Notes under the pieces: generated by a model
Databases searched by the model: none
What the model saw: only the letters and a program-made list of their open reading frames with translations
Told to the model about the DNA's origin: nothing
Part shown: piece after piece, positions 52,428 through 60,278 of the stretch
How the letters are laid out: every line of letters begins with the position of its first letter
Numbering within the stretch: position 1 is the stretch's first letter
Source: Bradyrhizobium sp. Ghvi
Lineage (GTDB): Bacteria > Pseudomonadota > Alphaproteobacteria > Rhizobiales > Xanthobacteraceae
Direction: 5' to 3'
DNA: 64,000 nt
Assembly: GCF_900115265.1 (NCBI RefSeq)
Contig: NZ_FOVU01000001.1
Coordinates: 469,001 to 533,000, forward strand
Made by a program: the position numbers and the translations under genes

Positions 52428-53042
52428 TCAGTAGACGAGCGCCGTGCCGGTCGGCTTGTCGAGTGCGGCGGCCAGCGATCGATACTCTTCGCAATCCGTG
52501 CCGCAGATGGCTGCAATCCGGCTCAGATGATAGAGCGCCTGCTCGCGGTTACCCCGCTCGAGCTGCCAAAGACCATAATACTGCCACGTCAATACGTGGT
52601 TCGGATCCGCCTTCAGCGCGCGCTCGTACCAGACCTGCGACTGCTCGTAATCGCCGAGCTTGCGATAGGAGTAGCCGATCAGGTTGGCGACGTTCGGATG
52701 GTCGTCATGGCCCAGCGACTTCAATTGCGCGATCGCGGTCGCATAGTCGTTGCGCTCGTAGATGGTGTCATAGGCCATGCGATACCCGGCCGCGAATGCG
52801 GGATCGCCGATACTGGATTGGTTGTTCGGCTTCTTGCCTTTTTGGGTTGCCTTGGTGCCCCCGCGTTTTGGATAGACTGGCTGCGGTTGCGACGCCTGGC
52901 CCGAAGAGGACGCGGCAAAGGGATCGGCCCCACCTCCGCCGCCGCCTCCACCCCCACCGCCGCCCGCGGCAAACGTCGGCGAACTCAACAAGACTGTCGC
53001 AAATGTACCCAGCGTGACGAGCCTGATCGTCCTCGTGAACAT
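52428..53042 (-). CDS. Exported TPR protein with a poly-glycine tract
   Basis: 204 residues. A signal peptide (MFTRTIRLVTLGTFATVLLSSPTFA) is followed directly by twelve consecutive glycines and a Ser/Gln/Pro linker. The C-terminal half has about two TPR units (DYATAIAQLKSLGHDDHPNVANLIGYSYRKLGDYEQSQVWYERALKADPNHVLTWQYYGLWQLERGNREQAL). It is probably a periplasmic scaffold that binds a partner protein; no enzyme motif. It lies upstream of the DUF1488 gene on the same strand, after a 120-bp gap from AMP nucleosidase. Confidence 0.82.
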   Translation of the reverse strand: MFTRTIRLVTLGTFATVLLSSPTFAAGGGGGGGGGGGGADPFAASSSGQASQPQPVYPKRGGTKATQKGKKPNNQSSIGDPAFAAGYRMAYDTIYERNDYATAIAQLKSLGHDDHPNVANLIGYSYRKLGDYEQSQVWYERALKADPNHVLTWQYYGLWQLERGNREQALYHLSRIAAICGTDCEEYRSLAAALDKPTGTALVY

Positions 53043-53162
53043 CTCCGCCTCCTGTGCAGTTTCAAGCGGCCCCGGACGAATTGATAACCCTGCCTCGGCA
53101 GCATTATTCCGGAGCGCTGTGCTGACGGAAACATCGGCGCTCTTGCGGCAGTTCTGTTGTCC

Positions 53163-54632
53163 TTATTGAAAGGCCACCTCGGCAAAGCTGCGAAGCTTGC
53201 GCGAATGCAACCGCTCCGATTCCTGCTGCTTGAGCCGTTCCAGGGCCTTCAGGCCGATCTCGAGATGCTGGCCGACGCGACGCCGATAGAACTCGCTGGC
53301 CATGCCGGCAAGCTTGATTTCGCCATGCAGCGGCTTGTCGGAGACGCAGAGCAGCGTACCATAGGGCACGCGGAAACGATAGCCGTTGGCGGCGATCGCA
53401 GCCGATTCCATGTCGAGGGCAACGGCACGCGACTGCGACATGCGGCGGATCACCTCGGGACCGGAGATCTCCCAATTGCGGTTGTCGACGCTGGCGACCG
53501 TGCCGGTGCGCATCAGGCGCTTGAGCTCGAAACCTTCCAGGCCCGTGACGTCCTCGACCGCCTGTTCCAGCGCCACCTGCATCTCGGCGAGCGCCGGGAT
53601 CGGCACCCACAGCGGCAGCTCGCGATCGAGCACGTGGTCTTCGCGCACGTAGCCATGCGCGAGCACGTAGTCGCCGAGCCGCTGCGTGTTGCGCAGGCCG
53701 GCGCAATGGCCGAGCATCAGCCAGGCATGTGGCCGCAGCACCGCAACGTGATCAGTGACGTTGCGCGCGTTGGACGGGCCGGTGCCGATATTGATCAGGG
53801 TGATGCCGCGATAGCCTGGCATGACCATATGGAAGGCCGGCATCTGCGGGCTGCGCAGGGGCGCATCGCCGCTCGTCGCTCCGCCGCTGTGCGTGATCAC
53901 ATTGCCGGGCGCGACGAAGGCGTCGAGGCCGGCCTCGCCGGACTGGAGCCGCTGCTGGCAGAGCTGCGCGAAGGCATCGACGTAGAACTGGTAATTGGTG
54001 AAGATCACGAAATTCTGGAAATGCTCGGGATCGGTGCCGGTGTAGTGATAGAGCCGGCGCAGCGAGTAATCGACGCGGGCAGCGCGAAACAGCGACAACG
54101 GCTCTGGCGAGCCCGGCCGAAGCTCGAACGTGCCGTCGGCGATGGCATCGTCCATTGTGGTGAGATCAGGTACGTCGAATGCATCGCGCAGCGATCGTGC
54201 GACGGACGAATTCTCGCTGGTGGTGATGGCCGCCTCGATGTTGATATCGCGGCGATATGCGAAGTGAATCGGGATCGGCTCGTTGGACTCGCCGATCTCG
54301 ACGGGAACGCCGTGGTTCTGGATCAGCAGACCGATCTGCTCGGTCAGATAACTGCGGAACAAATCCGGCCGCGTCACGCTGGTCTCGTGCACGCCGGGGC
54401 CCGCGACGAAACCGTAGGACAGACGCGAATCCAGCCGCGCATGCGTCGCGGTGGTCAGGCGGACGAAGGGATAATAGGCCCGCACCCGCGTCGTGATCGT
54501 ATCGCCCGAGACATAGGCCTCGAACCGGTCACGCAGGAATTTGGTGTTGCGCTCGTAGATTTCCTCGAGACGGGCGACAGCCGCGGAGGCATCGGAGAAG
54601 GATTCCGTGGCAATAGAGGGTGGAGATTGCAT
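53163..54632 (-). CDS. amn: AMP nucleosidase
   Basis: 489 residues, normal for Amn. An N-terminal regulatory domain (to about 185; YPFVRLTTATHARLDSRLSYGFV, LTEQIGLLIQNHGVPVEIG) precedes a nucleoside phosphorylase-like catalytic domain with INIGTGPSNARNVTDHVAVLRP near 280, WVPIPALAEMQVALEQAV near 345, and the C-terminal DMESAAIAANGYRFRVPYGTLLCVSDKPLHGEIK, where the ribose-binding acid lies. It hydrolyses AMP to adenine and ribose-5-phosphate, adjusting the adenylate pool in the cytoplasm. It stands alone, with a palindromic repeat upstream. Confidence 0.94.
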   Translation of the reverse strand: MQSPPSIATESFSDASAAVARLEEIYERNTKFLRDRFEAYVSGDTITTRVRAYYPFVRLTTATHARLDSRLSYGFVAGPGVHETSVTRPDLFRSYLTEQIGLLIQNHGVPVEIGESNEPIPIHFAYRRDINIEAAITTSENSSVARSLRDAFDVPDLTTMDDAIADGTFELRPGSPEPLSLFRAARVDYSLRRLYHYTGTDPEHFQNFVIFTNYQFYVDAFAQLCQQRLQSGEAGLDAFVAPGNVITHSGGATSGDAPLRSPQMPAFHMVMPGYRGITLINIGTGPSNARNVTDHVAVLRPHAWLMLGHCAGLRNTQRLGDYVLAHGYVREDHVLDRELPLWVPIPALAEMQVALEQAVEDVTGLEGFELKRLMRTGTVASVDNRNWEISGPEVIRRMSQSRAVALDMESAAIAANGYRFRVPYGTLLCVSDKPLHGEIKLAGMASEFYRRRVGQHLEIGLKALERLKQQESERLHSRKLRSFAEVAFQ

Positions 54633-54689
54633 TGTTCGAGCGCCGGGTTGTTGAGGCTTCGAGTCGAACTATAGCAAAGAAGAAGGTGT

Positions 54690-54777
54690 CGTAGGGTGGT
54701 TAGCGCAGCATAACCCACCACTTCTGCTTCACGGCTAGAGAAGTGGTGGGTTACTGCTTCGCCTGACCCACCCCACG
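54690..54777. repeat. Palindromic intergenic repeat, GTAGGGTGGGTTAGC family
   Basis: CGTAGGGTGGTTAGCGC faces GCCTGACCCACCCCACG at the ends, with an inner pair TAACCCACCACTTCT and AGAAGTGGTGGGTTA (perfect). It lies between the AMP nucleosidase start and the stop of the type I secretion adaptor gene. Confidence 0.82.
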
Positions 54778-54796
54778 CAACCGAGATTGTCGCGTT

Positions 54797-56131
54797 TCAC
54801 TTCTCGCGGAAGGCCCGCATGAACTGGTCGTGCAGCGGCTTCAACAGGTAGGACAACATGGTGCGGTCGCCGGTCTGCACGAAGGCTTCCACCGGCATAC
54901 CGGGAATCAGCTTGGAATCGCCGAGCCGGGCGACCTCCTCGGCGGACATCGAGACGCGGATGGTATAGTAGCTCTGGCCCGTGCGCTGGTCCGTGGTGAC
55001 GTCGGGTGAGACGCGGCTGACGACGCCGTTGAGCTCTGGTGTGGTACGCTGGTTGAATGCGGACAGACGCAGCAACGTCTTCTGGCCGATCTGCAGCTTG
55101 TCGATATCGACGGGATTGACCTTGGCCTCGACCTGGAGGTCGTCGGTCTGCGGCACGATCAACATCAGCGTATCGCCGGCGGTGACGACGCCGCCGACCG
55201 TGTGCACCGTCGATTGCAGCACCATGCCGTCCTGCGGGGCGCGAATGTCGACGCGGCGGAGCTGGTCTTCGGCCGCGACCTTGCGCTCGATCAGCTCGCC
55301 GATCTTGTCGTTGGTCTCGCGCAAATCCTTGGAGACCTCGCTGACCATGTCCTTGTCGACCTGGATGATCTGGAGCTCGGTCTCGGTGATCTTGCCTTTG
55401 GCCTGCGCCCGCGAGGCGATGTATTGAGCCCGCTCGCCGTTGAGGCGGGCGCTGTCGCGCTCCAGCGTGGTCAGGCGAGAGATCTGCACCAGGTGCTTGT
55501 CGTAGAGATCGCGCACGCCGGTGAGTTCCTGCTGCACCAGGTCGATTTCCTTGTCCTTGGCCTTCTCCTGCGCTGAAAGACCTTCGATCTCCTCGTTGAG
55601 CTGCTGGATGCGCTCGCGGAGCTGCGCCTTCTGGCCGGCACGGCCGTTGACGCGAACGTCGAACAGCTTGCTTTCGCTGTCGATCAGCGTCTTGACGTCG
55701 GGATCGCTGATGCGATCGCGCAGCGATTGCGGAAACTCGATCTTGTCGAGCCCGCGCTGCTCGGCCTGGAGTCGCGCCGCGCGCGCCTGGGCCGCGTCGA
55801 GATTCTTGACCACGATGGCGAGGTTGGCCTTGGTCACGGTGTCGTCGAGCCGCACCACGATGTCGCCGGCCTTGACCACGTCACCGTCGCGTGCGCGCAC
55901 CTCGCCGACCACGCCGCCGGTCGGATGCTGCACCTTCTTGACGTTGGATTCGACCACGATTTGACCGGGGGCGATCAGCGCGCCTGATATCAGCACTGTC
56001 GATGCCCAGCCGCCGAGGCCGACGGCCAGGAACAGCACGATTCCGAGCCCGAGGATCAGGTGAAACCGGATCGATTCCCGTACAGTCTTGGGCGCAGCAG
56101 GCTTTGTGCCGCCAACCGTCATCGTGCTCAT
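54797..56131 (-). CDS. Type I secretion membrane fusion protein (HlyD/PrsE family)
   Basis: 444 residues. One N-terminal transmembrane helix (about 23-48), then the lipoyl-like half-domain (VVESNVKKVQHPTGGVVGEVRARDGDVVKAGDIVVRLDD, 60-100), a long alpha-helical hairpin rich in Glu, Gln and Arg (about 105-285), the second lipoyl half (DIRAPQDGMVLQSTVHTVGGVVTAGD) and a beta-barrel C-domain. This protein bridges the inner-membrane ABC transporter and a TolC-like outer membrane channel. It overlaps the ABC transporter stop by 4 bases. The channel gene is not in this window. Confidence 0.93.
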   Translation of the reverse strand: MSTMTVGGTKPAAPKTVRESIRFHLILGLGIVLFLAVGLGGWASTVLISGALIAPGQIVVESNVKKVQHPTGGVVGEVRARDGDVVKAGDIVVRLDDTVTKANLAIVVKNLDAAQARAARLQAEQRGLDKIEFPQSLRDRISDPDVKTLIDSESKLFDVRVNGRAGQKAQLRERIQQLNEEIEGLSAQEKAKDKEIDLVQQELTGVRDLYDKHLVQISRLTTLERDSARLNGERAQYIASRAQAKGKITETELQIIQVDKDMVSEVSKDLRETNDKIGELIERKVAAEDQLRRVDIRAPQDGMVLQSTVHTVGGVVTAGDTLMLIVPQTDDLQVEAKVNPVDIDKLQIGQKTLLRLSAFNQRTTPELNGVVSRVSPDVTTDQRTGQSYYTIRVSMSAEEVARLGDSKLIPGMPVEAFVQTGDRTMLSYLLKPLHDQFMRAFREK

Positions 56132-57876
56132 GCTTTGGCCACTCCGCCTTCGCTGACGACCTTGATCGGCGCCGGCGGCGCGACGCGAGGCTGGAGCACC
56201 TGGGCGAGCACCTGCTCCTTCGGGCCGAACGCCTGCATGCGGCCGTCGCGGAGCACCAGGATCTGGTCAACCGCCTCGACGCCGATGGGACGGTGCGCCA
56301 CGACGATGACGATCGCACCGCGTTCGCGCGCGCGGCGGATGGCGCGGGTCAGCGCCTCGTCGCCTTCGGTGTCGAGATTGGAATTGGGCTCGTCCAGCAC
56401 AATCAGAAACGGATTGCCGTAGAGCGCGCGCGCCAGCGCCACGCGCTGGGCCTGACCCGCGGAGAGCGAAGTGCCCTGCTCGCCGACCTGCGTGTTGTAG
56501 CCCTCGCGCATCTTGATGATCATCTCATGCACGCCGGCCTCCTTGGCCGCGGCGATGATGCCGTCGGAGGTCGCTTCGGGATCGAAACGGCTGATGTTCT
56601 GTGCGATGGTGCCGCCGAACAGCTCGACGTCCTGCGGCAGATAGCCGATGTGGCGGCCGAGCGCGTCGGACGCCCACTGGTCCAGCGCCGCGCCGTCGAG
56701 CCGGACCTTGCCGCGGACCGGCTGCCAGACGCCGACCAGCGCGCGGATCAGCGAGGATTTGCCGGAACCGCTCGGCCCGATCACGCCGAGGCCGTTGCCG
56801 GCTTCAAGTGCAAGGGTGACGTCCTGGACAATCAGGCGCTGGTCGCCCGGCGCCACCATGGCGACGCCTTCGACCGAGAGGCGGCTGGTGGGCGCCTGCA
56901 ACTGGGTCGGCATCGCCTGCGCCGGCATCTGCTCCAGGAGGCGGCTGAGGCGATGCCAGCTCTGGCGGGCCGCCACGAAGGATTTCCAGTGCGCGATCGC
57001 GAGATCGACCGGCGCCAGCGCACGGGCCGAGAGGATCGAGCCCGCGATGATGATGCCGGCTGTCGCCTCCTGGTGGATGACGAGATAGGCGCCGACCGCG
57101 AGCACGGCCGACTGCAGCATCATGCGCAGCACTTTCGCGATCGCACCGAGGCCGCCGGCGACGTCGCTCGCACGCTGATTGCCCGAGAGATATTTTTCGT
57201 TGGCCTCGCTCCAGCGCTGGTTCAGCCGGCCGGTCATGCCCATCGCCACCAGCACTTCGGCATTGCGGCGGCTGGATTGGGCGAGGTCGTTGCGCCGGGC
57301 GGCAAGGCCCATCGCCTCCTTCGCAGGCTGGCGGGACAGGAACTCGGTGACCAGCGTCAGCCCGACCAGGATGACGGCCCCGACCAATGCGGTCACGCCG
57401 ATCATGACGTGGAAAGCGAAGCAGATGGCGAGATAGAGCGGCAGCCAGGGCAGGTCGAAGAACGCGCTCGGGCCCATGCCGCCGAGGAAGGAGCGAACAT
57501 TGTCGAGGTCGCGCAGCGGCTGCAGTCCCTCGTTGCGGCTGCCGACCAGCAGCGGCAGGCGCACGATGGTGTCGAACACGCGCTTGTTCAGGGCCTCGTC
57601 GAGCGCGGTGCCGACCCGTCCCAGAATGCGGCTGCGGATCATGTCGAGCACGCCCTGCGCCGCGTAAAGACCGCCGGCGAGGACGATCAGGCCGACCAGG
57701 GTCGGGATGCTGCGGCTCGGCAGCACCCGATCGTAGACCTCCAGCATGAAGATCGACCCGGTCAGATAGAGCAGGTTGATCATGCAGCTCATGAAGCCGA
57801 CGCCGACGAACGCCGTGCGGCAGGCACGCAGCGCGTCACCGAGCTCTGAACGGCGGAGGCCGGGAACGGCTGCCAT
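56128..57876 (-). CDS. Type I secretion ABC transporter/permease (PrsD family)
   Basis: 582 residues from MAAVPGLRRSELG at 57876. Six transmembrane helices fill the first 310 residues. The ATPase domain has Walker A GPSGSGKSSL near 370, Q-loop YLPQDVELFGGT near 405, the ABC signature LSAGQAQRVALARAL near 475, and Walker B LIVLDEPNSNLD near 500. No N-terminal C39 peptidase-like domain precedes the helices, as in PrtD/PrsD exporters of RTX-type proteins. With the adjacent fusion protein it should export glycine/aspartate-repeat or VCBS proteins; one such protein is at 62588-64000. Confidence 0.93.
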   Translation of the reverse strand: MAAVPGLRRSELGDALRACRTAFVGVGFMSCMINLLYLTGSIFMLEVYDRVLPSRSIPTLVGLIVLAGGLYAAQGVLDMIRSRILGRVGTALDEALNKRVFDTIVRLPLLVGSRNEGLQPLRDLDNVRSFLGGMGPSAFFDLPWLPLYLAICFAFHVMIGVTALVGAVILVGLTLVTEFLSRQPAKEAMGLAARRNDLAQSSRRNAEVLVAMGMTGRLNQRWSEANEKYLSGNQRASDVAGGLGAIAKVLRMMLQSAVLAVGAYLVIHQEATAGIIIAGSILSARALAPVDLAIAHWKSFVAARQSWHRLSRLLEQMPAQAMPTQLQAPTSRLSVEGVAMVAPGDQRLIVQDVTLALEAGNGLGVIGPSGSGKSSLIRALVGVWQPVRGKVRLDGAALDQWASDALGRHIGYLPQDVELFGGTIAQNISRFDPEATSDGIIAAAKEAGVHEMIIKMREGYNTQVGEQGTSLSAGQAQRVALARALYGNPFLIVLDEPNSNLDTEGDEALTRAIRRARERGAIVIVVAHRPIGVEAVDQILVLRDGRMQAFGPKEQVLAQVLQPRVAPPAPIKVVSEGGVAKA

Positions 57877-58077
57877 CAGTCTGATCTCTTTCGGGTAAGG
57901 GGCAAAGCCCCTGATTTCCAAGGCAAAATCGAGGCTTACCTCGCCCCGCATTAATATCGGGTATTCCCCGCTTGCAACGCAATCGAATTAATCCGGGCCT
58001 CGTCACATCTACCCCCGATGACCCGATGCGCAAGTCCGGTATTTCACAGGATTTACGGCTTTTTCCGGCAAGGACGG

Positions 58078-58104
58078 CGCCTCTCCCCAGACAAGGGAGA
58101 GGCG
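58078..58104. repeat. Hairpin repeat, CCTCTCCC family
   Basis: CGCCTCTCCC (58078-58087) pairs perfectly with GGGAGAGGCG (58095-58104). It lies 25 bp after the stop of the GlsB-like gene, between it and the promoter region of the secretion operon. Another small hairpin, AGGGGC-aaa-GCCCCT (57898-57912), lies 22 bp upstream of the secretion ABC gene start. Confidence 0.7.
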
Positions 58105-58129
58105 GAACGTTGATTGAACCGCGAACCCG

Positions 58130-58399
58130 CTAGAGCCGGCCGCCGCCGCGCACCAGCCGGACCACCAGCAGCAGGATGACGGCGCCGATCGCGGAATAGA
58201 TGATCTCCGAAACCAGCCCGAGGCCGAGATGGATGCCGAGCTTTGGGAACAGGAAGCTCGCGACGAATGCGCCGGCGATGCCGATCACGATGTCGCCGAT
58301 GATGCCGAACCCGCTGCCCCGCACAACCTTGCCGGCGAGCCAGCCGGCGATCAGGCCGACGAACAGGATGATGATGAGGCTTTGGCCAGAAATATACAT
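58130..58399 (-). CDS. GlsB/YeaQ/YmgE-family stress membrane protein
   Basis: 89 residues with three hydrophobic helices: SLIIILFVGLIAGWLAGKVV, GFGIIGDIVIGIAGAFVASFLF and IIYSAIGAVILLLVVRLV. The glycine pattern GLIAGWLAGKVVRGSGFGIIGDI is the transglycosylase-associated/GlsB family signature. Such proteins are induced by stress in many bacteria, but their function is not known. Apparently monocistronic. No EcfG consensus was found upstream. Confidence 0.9.
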   Translation of the reverse strand: MYISGQSLIIILFVGLIAGWLAGKVVRGSGFGIIGDIVIGIAGAFVASFLFPKLGIHLGLGLVSEIIYSAIGAVILLLVVRLVRGGGRL

Positions 58400-58633
58400 G
58401 AGTTGAAGTCCCTCTCCGTGAACGCGGCCATGGAACCGGAACCGGGATGAATGGAGTCTGAATGATGTTCAGGATTCCCCAACGAGGCGGGCCAGACAAA
58501 AACGCGAAAACAACCCCATGCACAGTAGACATCGACCCGCCGGTGGGCCTGAGGTGGATTGTGACAACGCCAAGCCCGCGCAGAGGATTTTCAGAAGAAG
58601 CCGCGTCAGGCAGCGCAGCTCGGCGCTTTCGTG

Positions 58634-60049
58634 TCACGACGGCAGCTTGGGGACCCGATCGTGAAAGTCGGTAACGCGCTGGAACGCGGCGCCGATGGTG
58701 AGCAGGGTCGCTTCATCGAAGGATCGGCCGATCAGCTGCATGCCAACCGGCAGTCCGCTCCTGGTGAAGCCCGATGGCACCGTGAGCGACGGCAGGCCGA
58801 GGAAATTCACCGGGCGGGTGAACAGCGTCAGCCGTTGCAGCAAAGCCGGCGCGTTCGGTCCGCCGCCGACATCGCTCTCCTCGATCGTCGGCGCCGGGAT
58901 CGGTGAGGCCGGAGCGATGATCGCATCAACGCCTGCAGTTGCCGCATTGTGCGCGGCGAGTGCCGGCCCGCGCCAGCGCATCGCCTCGAGATAGGTTATG
59001 GCGGGAATGGCGAGACCGTTCTGAAGCCGCATCAAGGTCTGCGCGCCATAATCCTGCGGCCGCTCGATCATCCAGCGCTTGTGGAAGGCTGCCGCTTCAG
59101 CGGCCAGCACGAGCTGGCTCGCCGAGGACAATTGCCGCTGATCCGGCAGCTCGACCTTGACGATATCGGCGCCTTCGCGCTTGAGCACCGCGAGGGTCTC
59201 GTCCAGCACGCGCGCGACCTCGCCATCGAGATCGTCGACATAGAACGTCGCGGGCACCCCTATCTTCAAACCCTTCAGCGAGCTCTTGGTCGCTGCGACA
59301 TAATCCGACAGCGGCTCATGGCTTGCGGTCGAGTCTTCAGGGTCGGGGCCGGCCATCAGTGCCAGCAGCAGCGCGCAATCCTCCGCGGTGCGTGCCAGCG
59401 GGCCGACCGTGTCGAGCGATTGCGACAGCGGCATCGCGCCGGCGCGGCTGACACGCCCCACCGTGGTCTTCAGCCCCGTGACGCCGCAGAAATGCGCAGG
59501 CATGCGGATCGAGCCGCCGGTGTCCGAGCCGAGCGCCGCATAGGTGAGGCGCGCGGCGAGCGACGAGCCGGAGCCCGAGGACGAGCCTCCGGTGATATGC
59601 GCGACATTCCAGGGATTGCGCACCGGGCCGTAATGGGCGTTGTGGCCGGTCGGGCCATAGGCGAACTCGGCCAGATGCAGCGTGCCGAGGCGAACCTGCC
59701 CGGCGTCCTTCAGGCGCTGCAACGCGGTCGACGTCACCGCCGGCACGAAGTCCCGGCGGATCAGCGAGCCGCAGGTCGCGACCTTGCCGGCATCGTAATA
59801 CATGTCCTTGTGCGCGAGCGGCACGCCGTGCAGCGGGCCACGGAGCTCGCCCCTGGCGAGCTCGGCATCGGCGGCATCGGCCGCCTTCAGGGCGGCTTCC
59901 GCTTCGATCGCCATGAAGGCATTGAGATGCGGCTGCCACTGCGCGATGCGCTGCAGCAGCGCCCGCGTCACCTCATGCGAGGAGACTTGCTTCATCGCGA
60001 TCGCGCGCGCGACCTCGGTGAGCGTCATCAAGGCCGGCTCAAGCCTCAT
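58634..60049 (-). CDS. Amidase, AtzE/GatA-like large subunit
   Basis: 471 residues. The Ser-cisSer-Lys triad is complete: lysine in VPLAHKDMYYD near 81, cis-serine in ITGGSSSGSGSSLAARLTYAALG near 157, and nucleophile in GSDTGGSIRMPAHFCGVTGLK near 181. The ATG overlaps the stop of a 65-residue AtzG-like gene (ATGA). The pairing of an amidase with a GatC/AtzG-like subunit is known for the 1-carboxybiuret hydrolase AtzEG and for GatCA. Whether it acts on carboxybiuret is unknown, since no atzD/atzH genes are nearby. Confidence 0.88.
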   Translation of the reverse strand: MRLEPALMTLTEVARAIAMKQVSSHEVTRALLQRIAQWQPHLNAFMAIEAEAALKAADAADAELARGELRGPLHGVPLAHKDMYYDAGKVATCGSLIRRDFVPAVTSTALQRLKDAGQVRLGTLHLAEFAYGPTGHNAHYGPVRNPWNVAHITGGSSSGSGSSLAARLTYAALGSDTGGSIRMPAHFCGVTGLKTTVGRVSRAGAMPLSQSLDTVGPLARTAEDCALLLALMAGPDPEDSTASHEPLSDYVAATKSSLKGLKIGVPATFYVDDLDGEVARVLDETLAVLKREGADIVKVELPDQRQLSSASQLVLAAEAAAFHKRWMIERPQDYGAQTLMRLQNGLAIPAITYLEAMRWRGPALAAHNAATAGVDAIIAPASPIPAPTIEESDVGGGPNAPALLQRLTLFTRPVNFLGLPSLTVPSGFTRSGLPVGMQLIGRSFDEATLLTIGAAFQRVTDFHDRVPKLPS

Positions 60050-60243
60050 TTCGACACCTTCTGCGTCTGCGTGATCGGATAGTGCGCGGGCTCGAGGTCG
60101 AACGGCAGCGTGCCGGCGATGGCCGCAAAGCCCTCGAAGGCGGGTCCGATGGACGCAGAGATGCGCGCTGCGATCTCGTCATCCACGGGAACGCCGGCGA
60201 TTTGCGCGATCGGCTTGATCTCTCTCGGTGTCGGTCTTGTCAT
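60046..60243 (-). CDS. AtzG-like (DUF4089) small amidase subunit
   Basis: 65 residues, GGGAG eight bases before the ATG at 60243. The pattern AGVPVDDEIAARISASIGPAFEGFAAIAGTLPFDLEPAHYP resembles GatC/AtzG-type subunits (short helix, then an L-P-F-D-x-E-P-A extension wrapping the partner). The four-base overlap with the amidase start is strong support. It should stabilise or permit activity of the large subunit. The cyclase gene ends the region 35 bp upstream. Confidence 0.8.
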   Translation of the reverse strand: MTRPTPREIKPIAQIAGVPVDDEIAARISASIGPAFEGFAAIAGTLPFDLEPAHYPITQTQKVSK

Positions 60244-60278
60244 GCAGTCGTCTCCCTGTGAGAGCTCTCACGCATCCA

